Below are positions 1 to 8,494 of a stretch of DNA of 24,362 bases, piece by piece. A program made the translations under genes and the position numbers. Position 1 is the first letter of the stretch, and every line of letters starts with the position of its first letter. The DNA is from Acholeplasmataceae bacterium UBA6190 (GTDB lineage: Bacteria; Bacillota_I; Bacilli_A; Acholeplasmatales; Acholeplasmataceae). The DNA lies in the NCBI GenBank assembly GCA_002422045.1, contig DITG01000091.1:1-24362 (forward strand), written 5' to 3'. The notes beneath the pieces are model-generated. The model was not told the origin of the DNA, did no database searches, and saw only the letters and a list, made by a program, of their open reading frames with translations.

Positions 1-2
1 CC

Positions 3-3000
3 TTTGTCGAAATCGATTACTTCATCACCTATCATCTGAACGGGGGTACATTAGCAGTATCCAATCCGTTGGTTTATACCATCAGTTCATCGTTTGTATT
101 CAATGAACCCACGAAGGAAGGATATGTCTTCGAAGGTTGGTACACTCATGTCACAGACGGTGTCATGATTGAATCGATTGAACCTGGTCGTACAGGTCAT
201 TTGGAACTTTATGCACGTTTTGTAGAACTGGTATCTATCTCTTTCTTTGATGAAGGCCCTTTGGCTATTGATCAATATGTCATGGGTAATGAATATCCTT
301 ACACTGAGTTTGTGTTGACCATTGATGGATTGCTTTATGCGAAGGGTTCCAACGAGTTTGGACAACTCGGCAATGGCAAATCACAAAATGAAAACCGGTG
401 GATTCACATCACACCGTACTTGAATCTAGCAAACGGAGAATCGATTGAAGTGTTCTCATTTGTCAGAAACAGAGTCTTGGTCCTAACCTCAACAGGCAGA
501 ATCCTCACATGGGGCTATTTCTACACGCCTGAGATGTCTGAATCAGTCTTTTCCAATGTGCCTGTTGATTTAACCGGAGCATTCAATCTAGCAAGTGGTA
601 CCATCGTTGATCTCTATCATTATGGCGAGAACTTTGTCATCAAGACCTCTTCAGGTTCATTGATTCTTTACCAAGATGGCCCACAAGCGAGCACCAATCC
701 GCTTTATACAGGCTCCGGCACTCAAACCGTATCACCTTTATACACTGGTTCTCATCGACCCTCGTTATTCTTTATGATGGATGGTGCATATTATGTCATC
801 GCCAAATCGGAAAGCGATGTTCAGTTTTTAAACATTACAACACAACTTGATATCAATCCGCTTCAACCGATTTATGCGATGTTTTCTGATGATGAAAGCA
901 TTCATATCTTGAATGGTAATACCTATATTTACGGTTTTGTCACCGGTAGTACAGAAACACCATTCATGGTTTTACGTTTACCAATGACAGTAGCACTGAA
1001 CGCGGAAGAATCTGTTGTGAGTGCAACGGGCAATTTAATACTGACCAGCCAAGGTAGACTCTTGATCTCGGTATTCATTGTGCTTGATGTTGAAGATGAA
1101 ATTCCTTCTCAAATCAAATTTGTGGATATCTCAAACAGCATCGACCTACAACCAGGCGAAGTCATCAGTCAAATCTTGAATCCAGGGTTCATTTTAACTT
1201 CATTCAATCGACTGCTTGTCCCACAAGTCGATGAAATGTTTACTACAGATCCTGATTTCATACCTTTCATCACGATGATGGTCATCGATTTTGGACCTTA
1301 CTTAATGAATGGAGAAGTGATTGAATCGATCAATTTCAGTGGAAATTTGATGGTGAAGACCAATTTTGGATATAAGACCATTCAGTTCATGAATCAAGAA
1401 TCGTTTGTCATTGTTGACTTCATCGTCATGGGCACAACGTTGGTTCATGAAGGAACCTATCCCATCAATCAGTTAGAGCTCTTTGTTCCTGAAGATAGAC
1501 CTTTTGAAGATTTTGCTGGTTGGTATGAAGATGAAGCGTTGACTATCCCCTTTAACCCAGGATTAGTGACTCACGGTATGTATCTCTTTGCCAAGTGGGA
1601 ACGCACGCACTATTTTATTGAGTTCGGATTTGAATGGGAATTTTTAGGTATTGAAAAAGTGGCAACACTCTTTGGCGAGAATCCTGTTCAACCCAGTGAT
1701 CCTGAAAAGGCAATGTATGTGTTCGGTGGTTGGTATTATTTCGGCGCACAAGGTCAGTTCATACTCTACGATTTCTCTTACCCAATCGATGAAGATATGA
1801 GACTCTACCCCATTTGGAATCCTTCCGAGTCGGATGTGACGATCTTCCTGATGCCATTCATGCAGTCGTACACTAAAAAAGGATATGATTATTATCAAGC
1901 AAAATCAATGGAAATTGATATACCTCAAGGTTATGAAGTTGTCGGTATCTATTTGGATGAAGCGATGACCATATTGGCAGGAGAAGATGATCTGATTGCT
2001 GATTATAAGACGTTGTATGTGTTGGTCCAACCTGCGACCTATGAGATTTATTACGTTGAAAGTTATGAAACCATCAGCTTTAGCTCACTGTATTTTGTCG
2101 AACAGACTTCATTTGGAATTACTGCGGATGATCGTATCTTCGCATGGGACTCCAATGCGAATGGTGCAATCGGTTTTGGAAATGCATCGATTTACTGGTT
2201 GGATACACCCATCGAAATCACAAGTTATTTGGGATTATTGCCAGGAGAAACCATTGTGGATATCCAAGGTGGATTCAGCATGATCGTCGCTTTGACATCA
2301 TTTGGCAGAATGCTCGCATGGGGTTATCAAGATACAAGTTTTGAATATGTTACAACGCCTACTGAAATTACAGCACTGCTTGACCTCCAAGGAGAACAGG
2401 TTGCTGACTATCTGGTTGGATATAGTGCACTCTTTGTGTTCACACAATCCGGATCTGTGAAAGAACTGAGTTTGAAGGATGGACAATTGACACACTATGC
2501 ATCCACCTTATCTGTATTGAATAACCTCATGATCTATCGATCCTTTTATGGTGGCTATGATACGCTCCTTGTTTTACCGAATGCGATTTACATGCTTCAG
2601 TTTACATTCGATAACACCATCGAATCCCTTGATTTTTCAAGTGTCATGAATGGTGGAACCGTGATTGCCATCGAAAAGAGTTATGTCGGATTCATGGCCT
2701 TTGAAGCTTATCTCTCGAATGGATTGGTATTGCTCATTGATTTGAATAGTCAAGCAGTCACAGTGCATAGAACCCTTCCATTATTAGAATCTGAATCGAT
2801 TGTACAGTTCATACCAGGCTATGGCAATCCACCATTTGTTTTCACCAGTCAAAACCGTTTGATTGAACTTGGGTATGAAGGTAATCTTGTGGTATATGAT
2901 ACGACAGCGTTACTACCGAACGAAATGGTTCTCGCGAGAGATTTTAGTGGTGTATTGACAAGTTTTGGACGACAATTGGTTGTTGATTCAGTACTTCAAG

Positions 3001-3323
3001 AACTGAATTCACCGACGCAAGCCTTTGAGATTGGAGAGGCTACAGTGATTCGATATCAACAAATCAACTGGTTCTTTGTTGCCTATACATCAGAAGGTGA
3101 GTTTGTACTTTCTGGAGAAACCAAGGTACTTTATCACAAAATTGCAGCAACTGATTTATATGTTGAACTTTATGAGTACGAAAGCACATTTGTTCCTAGA
3201 ATTCCGATGGGACCGGATGCATCAGAGTTTTCATATTGGTCAAATGATTTGACGTACCATTATCCCTATGTATTCATGCCTTATCAAGATATGTTCCTCT
3301 ATGCGATTTACAATCAAGGATAG
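3..3323 (+). CDS. InlB-type / RCC1-type repeat surface protein, 5'-truncated by window edge
   Basis: The reading frame is open from the first complete codon at nt 3, and the residues before the TTG at 69 already belong to a repeat (YHLNGGTLAV..., then EGYVFEGWY), so 69 is not a real start and the gene begins outside the window. About 1106 residues are visible. Order: one InlB B-repeat (Listeria-Bacteroides type, nt 33-230), an RCC1-like beta-propeller block (nt 300-1390), three degenerate InlB-like units (nt 1415-2035, with FAGWYEDEAL and VFGGWYYF), a second RCC1-like block (nt 2105-3100), and a last InlB-like unit. The propeller blocks share a blade motif, LTSxGRxLxWGY, seen as LTSTGRILTWGY and LTSFGRMLAWGY. 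Such proteins are usually secreted adhesins, which is known of the families and not shown here. No LPXTG signal or terminal membrane helix is present at the C terminus; any signal peptide or lipobox would lie upstream. Confidence 0.88.
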   Translation, partial: FVEIDYFITYHLNGGTLAVSNPLVYTISSSFVFNEPTKEGYVFEGWYTHVTDGVMIESIEPGRTGHLELYARFVELVSISFFDEGPLAIDQYVMGNEYPYTEFVLTIDGLLYAKGSNEFGQLGNGKSQNENRWIHITPYLNLANGESIEVFSFVRNRVLVLTSTGRILTWGYFYTPEMSESVFSNVPVDLTGAFNLASGTIVDLYHYGENFVIKTSSGSLILYQDGPQASTNPLYTGSGTQTVSPLYTGSHRPSLFFMMDGAYYVIAKSESDVQFLNITTQLDINPLQPIYAMFSDDESIHILNGNTYIYGFVTGSTETPFMVLRLPMTVALNAEESVVSATGNLILTSQGRLLISVFIVLDVEDEIPSQIKFVDISNSIDLQPGEVISQILNPGFILTSFNRLLVPQVDEMFTTDPDFIPFITMMVIDFGPYLMNGEVIESINFSGNLMVKTNFGYKTIQFMNQESFVIVDFIVMGTTLVHEGTYPINQLELFVPEDRPFEDFAGWYEDEALTIPFNPGLVTHGMYLFAKWERTHYFIEFGFEWEFLGIEKVATLFGENPVQPSDPEKAMYVFGGWYYFGAQGQFILYDFSYPIDEDMRLYPIWNPSESDVTIFLMPFMQSYTKKGYDYYQAKSMEIDIPQGYEVVGIYLDEAMTILAGEDDLIADYKTLYVLVQPATYEIYYVESYETISFSSLYFVEQTSFGITADDRIFAWDSNANGAIGFGNASIYWLDTPIEITSYLGLLPGETIVDIQGGFSMIVALTSFGRMLAWGYQDTSFEYVTTPTEITALLDLQGEQVADYLVGYSALFVFTQSGSVKELSLKDGQLTHYASTLSVLNNLMIYRSFYGGYDTLLVLPNAIYMLQFTFDNTIESLDFSSVMNGGTVIAIEKSYVGFMAFEAYLSNGLVLLIDLNSQAVTVHRTLPLLESESIVQFIPGYGNPPFVFTSQNRLIELGYEGNLVVYDTTALLPNEMVLARDFSGVLTSFGRQLVVDSVLQELNSPTQAFEIGEATVIRYQQINWFFVAYTSEGEFVLSGETKVLYHKIAATDLYVELYEYESTFVPRIPMGPDASEFSYWSNDLTYHYPYVFMPYQDMFLYAIYNQG

Positions 3324-3330
3324 TTAAAAT

Positions 3331-3363
3331 CAAAGGCCTGTGCGGATTGCACAGGCCTGTTTT
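3331..3363. terminator. Bidirectional intrinsic terminator between convergent genes
   Basis: A perfect 10-bp stem, AGGCCTGTGC (3334-3343) and GCACAGGCCT (3349-3358), encloses the loop GGATT. It is followed by GTTTT on the plus strand and, read on the minus strand, by TTTGATTTT. It sits between the stop of the repeat protein and the stop of the converging sugar symporter, so it can serve both. Confidence 0.85.
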
Positions 3364-3376
3364 CATTTCATCTATT

Positions 3377-4816
3377 TTATACTATATTGCGATCATGAAG
3401 CGTCTGTTGGATTTCTTTCATATAGTTTCCATCCAACTTATAAAACTTCATTGAAATAATTGATGCAAGCCATCCTAGAATGGGAATGAAGATGAAGAAT
3501 GTCATCCCTACCCAGAACAAGGCTGGAGTCGCTGCTTCACCGACTTGAGGTAAAACCTCATTGTAGCCGATGATGGCAACCATACCACCGACAATCACTG
3601 TTGCAAGTGATGAAATCAGTTTGTCGACAAATGAGAAGATGGTACCAATCATACCTGGTACATATTGACCAGAACGATACGTTTCATAATCAGAACAGTC
3701 TGCAATCATTGGGATGACAATGTTGCCGCCAATGGCAACCGCGCCACCCAATAGGATGTAGAATAACAAGAATCCGACGGTTTGAAGATTGATTGGAGAT
3801 AATGAGATGGTTGTCAGATCAATGGCCCATAGATAGAATAAGAATCCAACACTCAAAAAGATACTGATCCAGGTTGCTGCGACATAGGCCTTCTTAATAC
3901 CAAGTCTTCTGGCATATTGAATACCGACAATCGTCAGCAAGATGGTTGGAATGACAGAAATCAGTCCTAATGTACCGGATAATGAATAGTTTGCAATCAA
4001 TATACCGAAGATGATGACGGTTGTGACGGCATTGGATTTCGTCGAATTGGCGAGTTTATCTGTGGATGCGGAAACAATCAGCATCTGCAAAGGACGATTG
4101 CCTTTGATGACGGGCCAGTAATCCTTGAACTTCAACTTCTTGACTTCACCTGTCCCCCAATTGGCTTCGACATCTTTAGTCCAGATCGATGAAATGGCAA
4201 GTAGTGTGAACAGAAGCGACATAGGAATTGCAATCATGAGTAATGTGTCAAATAACCCTTGTGTGAATCCGCCATACTTTGGAACAAGCACTACAGAAAT
4301 CAACATCTGAAGACCAATAAAGAGTGCACTGTTATAGATCGCATCAAACAAAGTGAATAAAGGTCTCTGCTTGGGGTTATTGGTTAACACGGTTTGTGCA
4401 GACTTTGTTGTTGCGGTTTGGAATGTATAACCGATGATGTAAATCACATAAATCAAGATGAAATAAACCAATCTGAGTGCTTGAGGTACGAGATGTGTTG
4501 TCTGGAATATGATCACTGCAGAAATGGCTAGGATGATATTTCCAATCAACATGAAAGGTCTGAACTTACCAAACTTAGATTTGGTCTTGTCAATGACGTA
4601 ACCGATGATCGGATCTGTGATGCCATCAAAGATGCGCATGGCAGTTAAAATGGTGGATACGGCAACAACGAGTAAACCTGCAATACCAGTTGCATAGTAA
4701 CTGATGAACAAGAAGACAAACATATACAGATTGGTTGCTGTGTTATTCAGTGCAAAGAAACCAATTTGCCAAGGCTTTGCACTGTTGTAGACAACTGTGC
4801 TTTTTTGATTTTCCAT
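3377..4816 (-). CDS. GPH-family sugar:cation symporter (MFS superfamily)
   Basis: A 479-residue membrane protein with about 12 hydrophobic segments, the usual length for the glycoside-pentoside-hexuronide (MelB/LacS/UidB) family. The family's N-terminal signature is clear: RIFDGITDPIIG at residues 61-72, with the paired aspartates D64 and D68, followed by KFGKFRPF. The second-half signature MIADCSDYETYRSGQYVPG lies at about 370-388. These proteins import sugars or glycosides with Na+ or H+. There is no LacS-type C-terminal IIA domain. Translation starts at ATG 4816 behind GGGAG, 8 nt upstream. The gene lies 51 nt downstream of the GH2 glycosidase on the same strand, so an operon is likely and the substrate is probably that enzyme's disaccharide or glycoside. 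The exact sugar cannot be read from sequence. Confidence 0.9.
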   Translation of the reverse strand: MENQKSTVVYNSAKPWQIGFFALNNTATNLYMFVFLFISYYATGIAGLLVVAVSTILTAMRIFDGITDPIIGYVIDKTKSKFGKFRPFMLIGNIILAISAVIIFQTTHLVPQALRLVYFILIYVIYIIGYTFQTATTKSAQTVLTNNPKQRPLFTLFDAIYNSALFIGLQMLISVVLVPKYGGFTQGLFDTLLMIAIPMSLLFTLLAISSIWTKDVEANWGTGEVKKLKFKDYWPVIKGNRPLQMLIVSASTDKLANSTKSNAVTTVIIFGILIANYSLSGTLGLISVIPTILLTIVGIQYARRLGIKKAYVAATWISIFLSVGFLFYLWAIDLTTISLSPINLQTVGFLLFYILLGGAVAIGGNIVIPMIADCSDYETYRSGQYVPGMIGTIFSFVDKLISSLATVIVGGMVAIIGYNEVLPQVGEAATPALFWVGMTFFIFIPILGWLASIISMKFYKLDGNYMKEIQQTLHDRNIV

Positions 4817-4867
4817 TTCTTTATTCTCCCTTAATCATTATTTTATGCCAAGTTGCCAATCTTGTTG

Positions 4868-7129
4868 TTATTTTTTTATCTTTTGTAGTGCTTCATTGAA
4901 CTTGAAGTAAGCACCATAAGGAAATCCATCCTTACTCATGTTACGCAATTGTTCAATGGACATACCGCCCAACATTTCAAAGAATGGATGATTGATCAGA
5001 TCTTTGAATGTGACTGAGACAAACGCATTCGCTTGTTTGTTTTCCATGATGACATGGAGCGAATCATGAACTGAAAAGTATTTCGGATCGATGACGATTG
5101 GGTTTTCAGATTCAGAGATCTGATCAAACCAGTTTCCTGCCATGTTGAAGTTCATCACACCTTTGTTCCGATCAGCTTCAGGCACTTCATAAGCCTTGTT
5201 TGCTTCAGATACTTTGTTGAATACTGCTTCATCTTGGAGACTTCCGGAAATCACTTTCACTGAATTCGTGCCAGATTTCAAGGCCACTTTGCACTGGAAG
5301 ACTGAATTGAGTGACGTCACAGTTTCAATCAAGACGTCATTCAAGTAAAAGGATACACTGTCTTGATTGGAATATGCTTTGAGAAGGATGGTATCACTGG
5401 CTCTGTCGATGAATCGCTTTTGAGTCAGATGAAGCATTGGTGTCTTTGTCCATCTTGCTTGGTAATAATAGAATGCATCTTTCTTGATCTTACGGTCAAA
5501 GGTCACCAAACCTTTGTTGTTCATCCCTTTGGAACCACCTTCATCTCTGAAGTCTGCTGCGAATGCGAACATATTCCAGACATATGTACCCCAGACAAAT
5601 GGTGTGTTTTCCAAGATTTCATAAGCTTTTTCATGCCATAACGCATGGTATTCTTCCGAATAGTCTTTGACCTTCGGTGTTTCAGAATGGAGTGTATGAA
5701 TACCTTCGACACCATATTCTGATAATGACAGTGGACGAAGCGGTTGTTTGACTCTGTAATCAGCGAGCCAACCTTTGAAATCTTCGACAACACCTGAATA
5801 CCATCCAAAGTAATGATTGTATCCATGAACATCTGAAAGTGTCGTTTGGAAATCATCTGTGGGTAGCATTGAGACTTGAGCCATTGTTGTCACACGATAA
5901 GGATCGAGTTGTTTGGTTAAAGTATTCAACTTGACTAAGATCTCATCGACATTATTCTTTTTTCCGGCAATGGTGATCTCATTGGAGATACCCCACATGA
6001 TGATCGAAGAATGGTTATAGTTTTGAATGATGAGTTCTTTCATTTGGGAAAGAGCGTTTGACCCTTGAAAATCTGTCTTGGATGACATCGAAATGTAGGG
6101 GATTTCAGCCCAGATGACGAAACCTTCCTGATCACATAAGTCATAGAAGTAGTCTGCTTGTTGATAATGTGCGAGTCGAATGGAGTTCGCACCGATCTCT
6201 TTGATGAGTCTGATATCTTCCTCATGCATTTCTTTTGAAAGCGCATTGCCAATATCTTTTCTGTCTTGATGACGGGAAACGCCATTGAGTCTTGTTTTCT
6301 TGCCATTGAGATAAAATGATTCATGATCAAATGAGAAATATCTGAGACCGGTTGGTATGACTTTTGAATCGTGCAGTTCTCTATTGGACAAAGTGACGCG
6401 TACATCATAAAGATAAGGATCTTCAATACCTTGCCAGAGATGTGGGTTGTTCAAGGAAAGACTTAAAGTCAAGTGTGCTTGATCTGTGATCTGTGTTTCT
6501 TGTTTGTCTTTGGCAACCACGACACCTTGATGATCTAAGAGTTCTACTGAAACCGTTGCTTGTTCTTTTTGGCCTTCATTTTTCAGATAGACGGATACAG
6601 ACAGTTCAGCTTTGGCATCACTGATGTTCACTTGGGATACGTAAATGCCTCGTCCACCGTGGTAAGTCAAGTCAAAGGCAAGATCATGGGTTTCGACCAG
6701 ATAGACATCTCGGTAGATGCCGCCATAGAATGTGAAATCAGCAGCAAGCGGATACACATCTTCATGATGCTTGTTATCGACATAAACGACAAGCGTATTA
6801 CCCTTTGATAGAAGGATGTCTGTGATATCGTATCTGAATGTTGAATACCCACCTTTGTGTTCACCCAGATGTTTGCCGTTTAAGTAGACATTGGAAACAG
6901 AATTGACACCTTCGAATTCGATGAAGACGCGGGATAATGTCTTTTGATGATTGAAATGTTTGATATAAGTGCTGATGGTTCTAAAATAGTCATTACCACC
7001 ATCTTGTCCATCTAAGTTGTTCCACGTGTGTGGTAAATTCAAATGTTCGTATGTCTGACCATCCAATTGATCCAAACCAATCTCTTGTTTGACAAACAGC
7101 CAGTCTTGATTAAAACGTATTTTTTTCAT
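4868..7129 (-). CDS. Glycoside hydrolase family 2 enzyme, probable beta-galactosidase
   Basis: A 753-residue GH2 enzyme with an N-terminal jelly-roll sugar-binding domain (about 1-150), an immunoglobulin-like domain (about 160-265), a TIM-barrel catalytic domain (about 266-560) and a C-terminal beta-rich part. Visible active-site signatures are GVSRHQD (283-289), SIRLAHY (316-322), the acid/base ISNE with E384, and the nucleophile SLSEYG with E471. The NNKGLVTFDRK segment (537-547) fits beta-galactosidases better than beta-glucuronidases, which have an NKK motif, but beta-glucuronidase or another beta-glycosidase remains possible. The tail (about 685-753) is helical and ends in NEALQKIKK, an extra module absent from short family members. 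No signal peptide is visible, so the enzyme is cytoplasmic and acts on imported glycosides. ATG 7129 has AGGAGG (7137-7142) 7 nt upstream. It is first gene of the operon with the symporter. Confidence 0.92.
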   Translation of the reverse strand: MKKIRFNQDWLFVKQEIGLDQLDGQTYEHLNLPHTWNNLDGQDGGNDYFRTISTYIKHFNHQKTLSRVFIEFEGVNSVSNVYLNGKHLGEHKGGYSTFRYDITDILLSKGNTLVVYVDNKHHEDVYPLAADFTFYGGIYRDVYLVETHDLAFDLTYHGGRGIYVSQVNISDAKAELSVSVYLKNEGQKEQATVSVELLDHQGVVVAKDKQETQITDQAHLTLSLSLNNPHLWQGIEDPYLYDVRVTLSNRELHDSKVIPTGLRYFSFDHESFYLNGKKTRLNGVSRHQDRKDIGNALSKEMHEEDIRLIKEIGANSIRLAHYQQADYFYDLCDQEGFVIWAEIPYISMSSKTDFQGSNALSQMKELIIQNYNHSSIIMWGISNEITIAGKKNNVDEILVKLNTLTKQLDPYRVTTMAQVSMLPTDDFQTTLSDVHGYNHYFGWYSGVVEDFKGWLADYRVKQPLRPLSLSEYGVEGIHTLHSETPKVKDYSEEYHALWHEKAYEILENTPFVWGTYVWNMFAFAADFRDEGGSKGMNNKGLVTFDRKIKKDAFYYYQARWTKTPMLHLTQKRFIDRASDTILLKAYSNQDSVSFYLNDVLIETVTSLNSVFQCKVALKSGTNSVKVISGSLQDEAVFNKVSEANKAYEVPEADRNKGVMNFNMAGNWFDQISESENPIVIDPKYFSVHDSLHVIMENKQANAFVSVTFKDLINHPFFEMLGGMSIEQLRNMSKDGFPYGAYFKFNEALQKIKK

Positions 7130-7164
7130 AACCCAACCTCCTATGCTATTATCTTATCGTAAAT

Positions 7165-7178
7165 TGTAAAGGCTTTCA
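7165..7178. promoter_or_regulatory. Candidate cre (CcpA catabolite-repression) site
   Basis: TGTAAAGGCTTTCA matches the Bacillus cre consensus TGWAARCGYTWNCW at 13 of 14 positions on either strand; the only miss is the central CG pair. It lies 35 nt upstream of the GH2 start, between two genes of sugar use, which is where a cre site would be expected. No CcpA gene is in the window, so function is inferred. Confidence 0.55.
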
Positions 7179-7208
7179 TTTAAAAAAATGATAAATATTT
7201 ACATATTA

Positions 7209-7237
7209 TTGATATTTAAAGCGATTTCACATACAAT
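7209..7237 (+). promoter_or_regulatory. Candidate sigma-A promoter for the AraC-type regulator
   Basis: TTGATA (7209-7214), a 17-bp spacer and TACAAT (7232-7237) form a good promoter. Transcription would begin near 7244, leaving only about 11 nt before ATG 7255. That is an unusually short leader, so another promoter may also be used. The motif ATATTTA occurs twice just upstream and within the promoter (7195-7201 and 7212-7218) and could be activator half-sites. Confidence 0.5.
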
Positions 7238-7254
7238 AAGAGTGGGTGAACATT

Positions 7255-8451
7255 ATGAATTCATACAATCAGTTAGGTTATCATATATTCCATAGCATGC
7301 AAATGAACGTCATCATCTATCAAAAAGAAACGGTCATCTCTGAATACTTGATGACAGTCAATCTTGTTGAGTTGGAACAGTATGTCCACGAGTTGATGAA
7401 AACTTTCTATGAATCGACAAAAATCATATCCAAAGATATCATCATTCAAAAGTATCAGGAAAGTGAATGTGTTTTCGCCTCGCTCAAACATAACGATATC
7501 CACATGATTCTAGGTCCTTTTTTGGATAATAATCATCAGATTTCAACCGTCAGTCAAATGAAAGTCAAACTCAAAATTGATGCCCATCATTCAAGCATAC
7601 TCAATCAGTTCTATGAAGATCTAGAGATCATGTTGCCCAATGACTTGCGATTTATTCACAAGTTGTTATCAACATATGAAGGCTATGACATGAATTCAAG
7701 GATTCACAGTCTAAAGCTTGTGAGTTTGGACATAACCTCAACACTCCCTCAAGAAAAGCTCAGTGAAATCAGGCTCTACATCAAAAACAACTATGCATTT
7801 GAAGAAAAATTGATGAAGGGTATAGAAACCGGTGATCCGGAAGGGTTAAAAAATGTGCTGAATTCGCTATCGACATTTTATCTGCCAGATCGATTACCTA
7901 GGGATACACTGAGAAACACGAAAAACAAGATGATTATCTTGAACTCTATTTCGACCCGTGCGGCCATCAAAGGTGGACTCGATATCTACCATGCCCATGA
8001 GATATCCACCAAACTGGGTATTGAAATCGAACAGATGAAAAGTCATCATGAGCAAGATCGAATCTCCTTGCATATCGTCAGTACCTATGCGGAAGCAGTC
8101 AGAGATTTCAAGACCCTTCACTACCCAGATCTGGTAAGACAAACATATCTATATATCTATCGTCATCTCAAAGAACCCTTTTCTGTCTCAGATATCGCCC
8201 AATCACTTTATGTCACTCAGGAACATCTATCAAGAACATTCAAGAAAGTGACCCATCAGACGATACAAGATGTCATCATGATGTATAAAATCATGGAAGC
8301 AAAGAAGTTGATCGAGCAGAATGAACTGAACCTGATTGATATTTCGGATATGCTTTGTTTTTCATCATCCTCACATTTTTCAACAGCTTTCAAACAGCAG
8401 GTGGGCATATCGCCTAAGGATTACAAGAAGCAGATGCTACAAACCACATGA
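7255..8451 (+). CDS. AraC/XylS-family transcriptional regulator
   Basis: A 398-residue regulator. The last 100 residues form a complete AraC double helix-turn-helix: the first helix pair is around FSVSDIAQSLYVTQEHLSRTFKK, and the second around LIDISDMLCFSSSSHFSTAFKQQVGISPKDYKK, the classic C-terminal signature. The roughly 290-residue N-terminal part has no cupin motif that I recognise. Its segment NKMIILNSISTRAAIKGGLDIYHA resembles the conserved linker region of AraC regulators of Bacilli linked to glycosidase genes, so this half is probably the ligand sensor. I chose ATG 7255, with GGGTGA 5 nt upstream, over the in-frame GTG at 7246, which has no good ribosome binding site. It is divergent from the GH2-symporter operon and most likely controls it. 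It is soluble, with no membrane segments. Confidence 0.88.
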   Translation: MNSYNQLGYHIFHSMQMNVIIYQKETVISEYLMTVNLVELEQYVHELMKTFYESTKIISKDIIIQKYQESECVFASLKHNDIHMILGPFLDNNHQISTVSQMKVKLKIDAHHSSILNQFYEDLEIMLPNDLRFIHKLLSTYEGYDMNSRIHSLKLVSLDITSTLPQEKLSEIRLYIKNNYAFEEKLMKGIETGDPEGLKNVLNSLSTFYLPDRLPRDTLRNTKNKMIILNSISTRAAIKGGLDIYHAHEISTKLGIEIEQMKSHHEQDRISLHIVSTYAEAVRDFKTLHYPDLVRQTYLYIYRHLKEPFSVSDIAQSLYVTQEHLSRTFKKVTHQTIQDVIMMYKIMEAKKLIEQNELNLIDISDMLCFSSSSHFSTAFKQQVGISPKDYKKQMLQTT

Positions 8452-8454
8452 AAT

Positions 8455-8488
8455 CACAAAAAAAGAGAACCCTTCATGAGTTCTCTTT
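8455..8488. terminator. Bidirectional intrinsic terminator between araC-type gene and pepT
   Basis: A perfect 9-bp stem, AAAGAGAAC (8462-8470) and GTTCTCTTT (8480-8488), has a 9-nt loop. On the minus strand it is followed by a run of seven U (complement of 8458-8464), a strong signal for pepT. On the plus strand the T tract is weaker (TTTGTTG). The two flanking genes converge here. Confidence 0.8.
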
Positions 8489-8494
8489 GTTGAT

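Noticed and set aside
69..365. TTG at 69 as start of the repeat protein, and the minus-strand frame at 87-365
   Set aside because: The plus frame is open and repeat-like back to nt 3, so the gene is cut by the edge. The minus frame is a shadow with no recognisable motif.
4817..4867. Separate promoter for the sugar symporter in the 51-nt gap after the GH2 gene
   Set aside because: Only a TTGGCA-like and a TAAAAT-like element appear, at wrong spacing. Cotranscription with GH2 is simpler.
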